Position numbers and translations under genes: made by a program. The notes beneath the pieces are model-generated. The model was not told the DNA's origin, searched no databases, and worked only from the letters and a program-made list of their open reading frames with translations. This document shows, piece after piece, positions 5,643-7,839 of a DNA stretch of 7,839 nt (position 1 is the stretch's first letter; each line of letters starts with the position of its first letter). Source of the DNA: an uncultured Actinomycetes bacterium (GTDB taxonomy: Bacteria; Actinomycetota; Thermoleophilia; Miltoncostaeales; Miltoncostaeaceae); contig CALMEC010000446.1 of the NCBI GenBank assembly GCA_937862675.1, positions 1 to 7,839 of the forward strand, given 5' to 3'.

Positions 5643-7381
5643 GGCTCGAGGGTGAACAGGAGCGTCCCGAACTCGACGGCCTCCGAGTTCTGCACGTCGA
5701 TGGACCGGATGACGCCGTCGGATTCGGCGACGATCTCGTTGAAGATCTTCATCGCCTCGATGATGCACAGCGTCTGACCGACGCTGACGCGGTCGCCGAC
5801 GGCGACGAACGCCGGAGCCTCCGGTGACGGCGCGGCGTAGAACGTCCCGACGATCGGGCTCTCGACCCGCACGAGCGAGTCGTCCGGCGCGGCGGCCGGC
5901 GCCGCCTCACCGGTCGGCCGTGCGCCCACGGGGGCGGATCCCGCGCGGCGGACGGTGACCCGGGCCCCGCCGACCTCGACGCTGACCTCGGCCTGGGCCG
6001 CGTTCTCCACCACGTCGACGAGGGTCTCGATGAGTGCGCGGTCGACGGCCGGGGCCGCCGTGTCACCCGCGGCATCGTCGACCAGGGAGCGACGCCGGTC
6101 GAACAGGCGCTGCGAGGCCTCCGGGAACATCGCCCAGAGGAGGCGGTCCTCCCCCGCGAGTCCCGCCGGCGCCTCGTCCACCGTGTCGGCGCCCGCGGCC
6201 GTCGTCTGCCCCGCCCGCTCCGCGGCGGCACGCGCCGCATCGGCGATGGGACCGCGCAGCGGACCGAACTCCCCGTTGACCGCGGCGACGAGGACCGGCT
6301 CGATGTCGGTCCAGCGCTCGTCGTCGATCACGTGCTGGACGGCCTGTGCGACCACCGCCGCCCCGAGTGGATAGGCGAGCGTCACGTTGCCGCAGTCGGC
6401 CGCCACGCGCACGGCCTCGTCGGCGGCGTCGATGAGGCGCGACGAGAGACCGAGCCGTGCCAGCCGCGAGTGCAGGCCCGCGGCGAGATCGAGCGGCAGG
6501 CCGAGGACGGGGCCCGCCTGCGCGACCTGGGTCTGGCGAAGCCGGTCGGCGGGAACGAGGGACCAGAGGGTGGCACCGAGCTCCTGGACACGCGCACGGT
6601 CACAGACGAGTTCCTGGTCGCCTCCGGCGAGGGCGGCGCGGAGCGTCTCGACGGTGGGCCGGGCTCCTCCGAGGGCGGCGGCACCCACGGCCGCCTGAAC
6701 CGCGGACGCGCCGGCGGCGATGGCGGAGAGGGCCGCGACGGGCGCGAGAGCACCGGGCCCCACCACGGAGATCTCGACCGGGAGTCCGGTCGCATCGATC
6801 ACCTGGGGCACGAGGGCGGCAAGCTCCGCGGGGCGGAGATGTCCGGCGCGGTCCACGAGGCAGATGGCCGACGCCCCGGGCAGGGCGGCGATGGCGCGGG
6901 CCTCCTCCATCCAGCGGGCGTCATCGGCCGAGGGCACGGGTCCCAGCATGAGCGTCGGAACCAGCTCGGCACCGCCCTCCACGGCCGCCTCGGCGAGCGG
7001 ACGGAGCGCGTCCACCTGGTTGAGCGCGTCGACGATCCTCACGCGGCGTGCGCCGCTCTCGCAGGCGCCGAGCACGAGTGCCCGGGCGATGCCGGAGTCC
7101 TGAGGACGTGAGCCGAACAGGGTGCGGGCCGCGACGACGATGCCGACGGGGACGGATCCGGCGGCCCTGACCGTGGCGCGCAGGCGGTCCCAGGGGCTCT
7201 CCGCGCGTCCCTCCAGCGCACCGCGTGCGCTGAACGCGTCGAGCACCTCGATGACGGCGGCGCCGGAGGCGGCGAGTCCGGCCGCGATCTCGGCGATCTC
7301 CTCCGTGTCGACGGAGCCGCCCCACGGATGGGCCGCCAGGTCGCGGAGGGTGGTGTCGATGTAGCGGACGGCCGTGCTCAC
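5639..7381 (-). CDS. AccB-type biotin carrier fused to a degenerate pyruvate/oxaloacetate-carboxylase-type barrel
   Basis: This 580-aa cytoplasmic protein has three parts. Residues 5-250 are an HMGL-like barrel of the PycB/OadA carboxyltransferase type: DTTLRD (9-14), ESPWDRLR (61-68), VDALNQVDAL (117-126), VDRAGHLRP (176-184). Residues 295-435 match the family's conserved linker domain, including QAVQHVI, NGEFGPLRGPI and EDRLLWAMFPEASQRLFDRR (411-430). Residues 445-580 are AccB-like: an N-terminal carrier helix and strand (LIETLVDVVENAAQAEVSVE), a Pro/Ala linker, and a biotinyl domain SPIVGTFYAAPSPEA to the end, with biotin acceptor K545 in IEAMKIFNE. The barrel lacks key residues: the carbamylated Lys of IKDMAG is V176, and the HxH metal ligands are S205 and V207. 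The likely job is biotin carrier for AccC, with the barrel as scaffold or regulator. GTG at 7381 overlaps the efp stop; GTG of accC overlaps its own stop. The domain calls are firm; the role of the barrel is inference. Confidence 0.88.
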   Translation of the reverse strand: MSTAVRYIDTTLRDLAAHPWGGSVDTEEIAEIAAGLAASGAAVIEVLDAFSARGALEGRAESPWDRLRATVRAAGSVPVGIVVAARTLFGSRPQDSGIARALVLGACESGARRVRIVDALNQVDALRPLAEAAVEGGAELVPTLMLGPVPSADDARWMEEARAIAALPGASAICLVDRAGHLRPAELAALVPQVIDATGLPVEISVVGPGALAPVAALSAIAAGASAVQAAVGAAALGGARPTVETLRAALAGGDQELVCDRARVQELGATLWSLVPADRLRQTQVAQAGPVLGLPLDLAAGLHSRLARLGLSSRLIDAADEAVRVAADCGNVTLAYPLGAAVVAQAVQHVIDDERWTDIEPVLVAAVNGEFGPLRGPIADAARAAAERAGQTTAAGADTVDEAPAGLAGEDRLLWAMFPEASQRLFDRRRSLVDDAAGDTAAPAVDRALIETLVDVVENAAQAEVSVEVGGARVTVRRAGSAPVGARPTGEAAPAAAPDDSLVRVESPIVGTFYAAPSPEAPAFVAVGDRVSVGQTLCIIEAMKIFNEIVAESDGVIRSIDVQNSEAVEFGTLLFTLEP

Positions 7382-7839
7382 ACCCGGCTCACATACTGGC
7401 GGGTGCGGGTGTCGATGCGCAGCTTGTCGCCCTCGTTGACGAACAGCGGCACGTTGACCGTGGCACCGGTCTCGAGCTCCGCCGGCTTGGTGACGTTGGA
7501 GACCGTGTCCCCCTTGGCCCCCGGGTCGGTGCGGGCCACGGTGAGCTCGACGGCGATGGGCAGCTCCTCGCGGAACGGCGCGTCCCGGATGATCAGCACC
7601 TGCACCTCGGTGTTGGGCGCGAGCAGGTCGACGTTCTCGACGTCCGCGCGCGGGAACATGATCTGCTCGTAGCTCTCGTTGTCCATGAGGACGAGGTCGT
7701 CGCCGTCCTCGTAGAGGTACTGCATGTTCTTGGACTGGGTGTTGCCCCGGGTGAGTTTCTCACCCGCGCGGAACGTCTTGTCGACCACGTTGCCGCTCGC
7801 GAGGTTCTTGAGCTTCGTCCGTACGAACGCCCCGCCCTT
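7378..7839 (-). CDS. efp: Translation elongation factor P (5' end outside the window)
   Basis: EF-P binds ribosomes stalled at consecutive prolines and promotes peptide-bond formation. The window encodes 153 residues up to the TGA at 7378-7380, in three beta-barrel domains. The first residues KGGAFVRTKLKNL belong to the domain I loop; the first codon (AAG, 7837-7839) aligns with the lysine that is modified in E. coli EF-P (K34), so about the first 33 residues are missing. MQYLYEDGDDLVLMDNESYE, VQVLIIRDAPFREELPIAVE and the C-terminal signature TGATVNVPLFVNEGDKLRID ending in YVSRV are typical. Reading through bases 7789-7839 shows the frame is continuous, so the GTG at 7788 is not the start. 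The stop overlaps the next GTG start by 4 bases. efp upstream of accB and accC is a widespread arrangement. Confidence 0.95.
   Translation of the reverse strand, partial: KGGAFVRTKLKNLASGNVVDKTFRAGEKLTRGNTQSKNMQYLYEDGDDLVLMDNESYEQIMFPRADVENVDLLAPNTEVQVLIIRDAPFREELPIAVELTVARTDPGAKGDTVSNVTKPAELETGATVNVPLFVNEGDKLRIDTRTRQYVSRV

Noticed and set aside
4245..5777. 510-codon open frame on the plus strand
   Set aside because: It lies opposite accC and the end of the fusion gene, is rich in Arg, Asp, Gly and Val, has no family motifs, and is explained by GC-rich third positions of the real genes.
5639..7381. Reading the fusion as a working pyruvate or oxaloacetate carboxylase subunit
   Set aside because: The carbamylated lysine and both metal-binding histidines are absent, and the biotin part resembles AccB, so active carboxyltransferase chemistry is not supported.

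Overview
This is a high-GC window in which every supportable gene lies on the minus strand, so it reads biologically from right to left. High GC, GTG starts, a probable leaderless start at tlyA and the tlyA-nadK-recN order all point to Actinomycetota. The efp-accB-accC-nusB-xseB order is more like that of Firmicutes, so a deep-branching actinobacterial class is plausible. That placement is inference; no rRNA or species marker is present.

Layout from right to left. Operon A starts beyond the right edge. It holds efp (elongation factor P, 5' end missing), a 580-aa fusion of a pyruvate/oxaloacetate-carboxylase-type barrel with an AccB-type biotin carrier, accC (biotin carboxylase), nusB (antitermination factor) and a 98-aa helical protein resembling exonuclease VII small subunit. 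Adjacent genes overlap by 1 or 4 bases, so translation is probably coupled. Next comes about 630 bases without a convincing gene. It contains two identical 40-bp REP-like imperfect palindromes 99 bp apart, probable eroded relatives, a separate 14-bp stem-loop, and a repeated 8-mer running up to the tlyA promoter. Operon B is tlyA (rRNA 2'-O-methyltransferase), nadK (NAD kinase) and the beginning of recN, again with 4-base overlaps.

Two things stand out. First, the recN frame is open to the left edge, but after about 335 residues of ordinary RecN it changes in frame into the AMP-binding core of an acyl-CoA ligase. This is either a real deletion or rearrangement, or an assembly chimera. Second, the barrel fused to the biotin carrier has lost the carbamylated lysine and both metal-binding histidines of its family. 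It therefore looks like a non-catalytic carboxyltransferase domain kept as part of an acetyl-CoA carboxylase biotin carrier.

Together the genes are housekeeping: translation elongation at polyproline stretches, the biotin half-reaction of fatty-acid synthesis, rRNA transcription, ribosome modification, NADP supply and DNA repair. No complete novel defence or mobile system is visible. The new biology on offer is the fusion protein, the chimeric reading frame and the repeat-bearing intergenic region.
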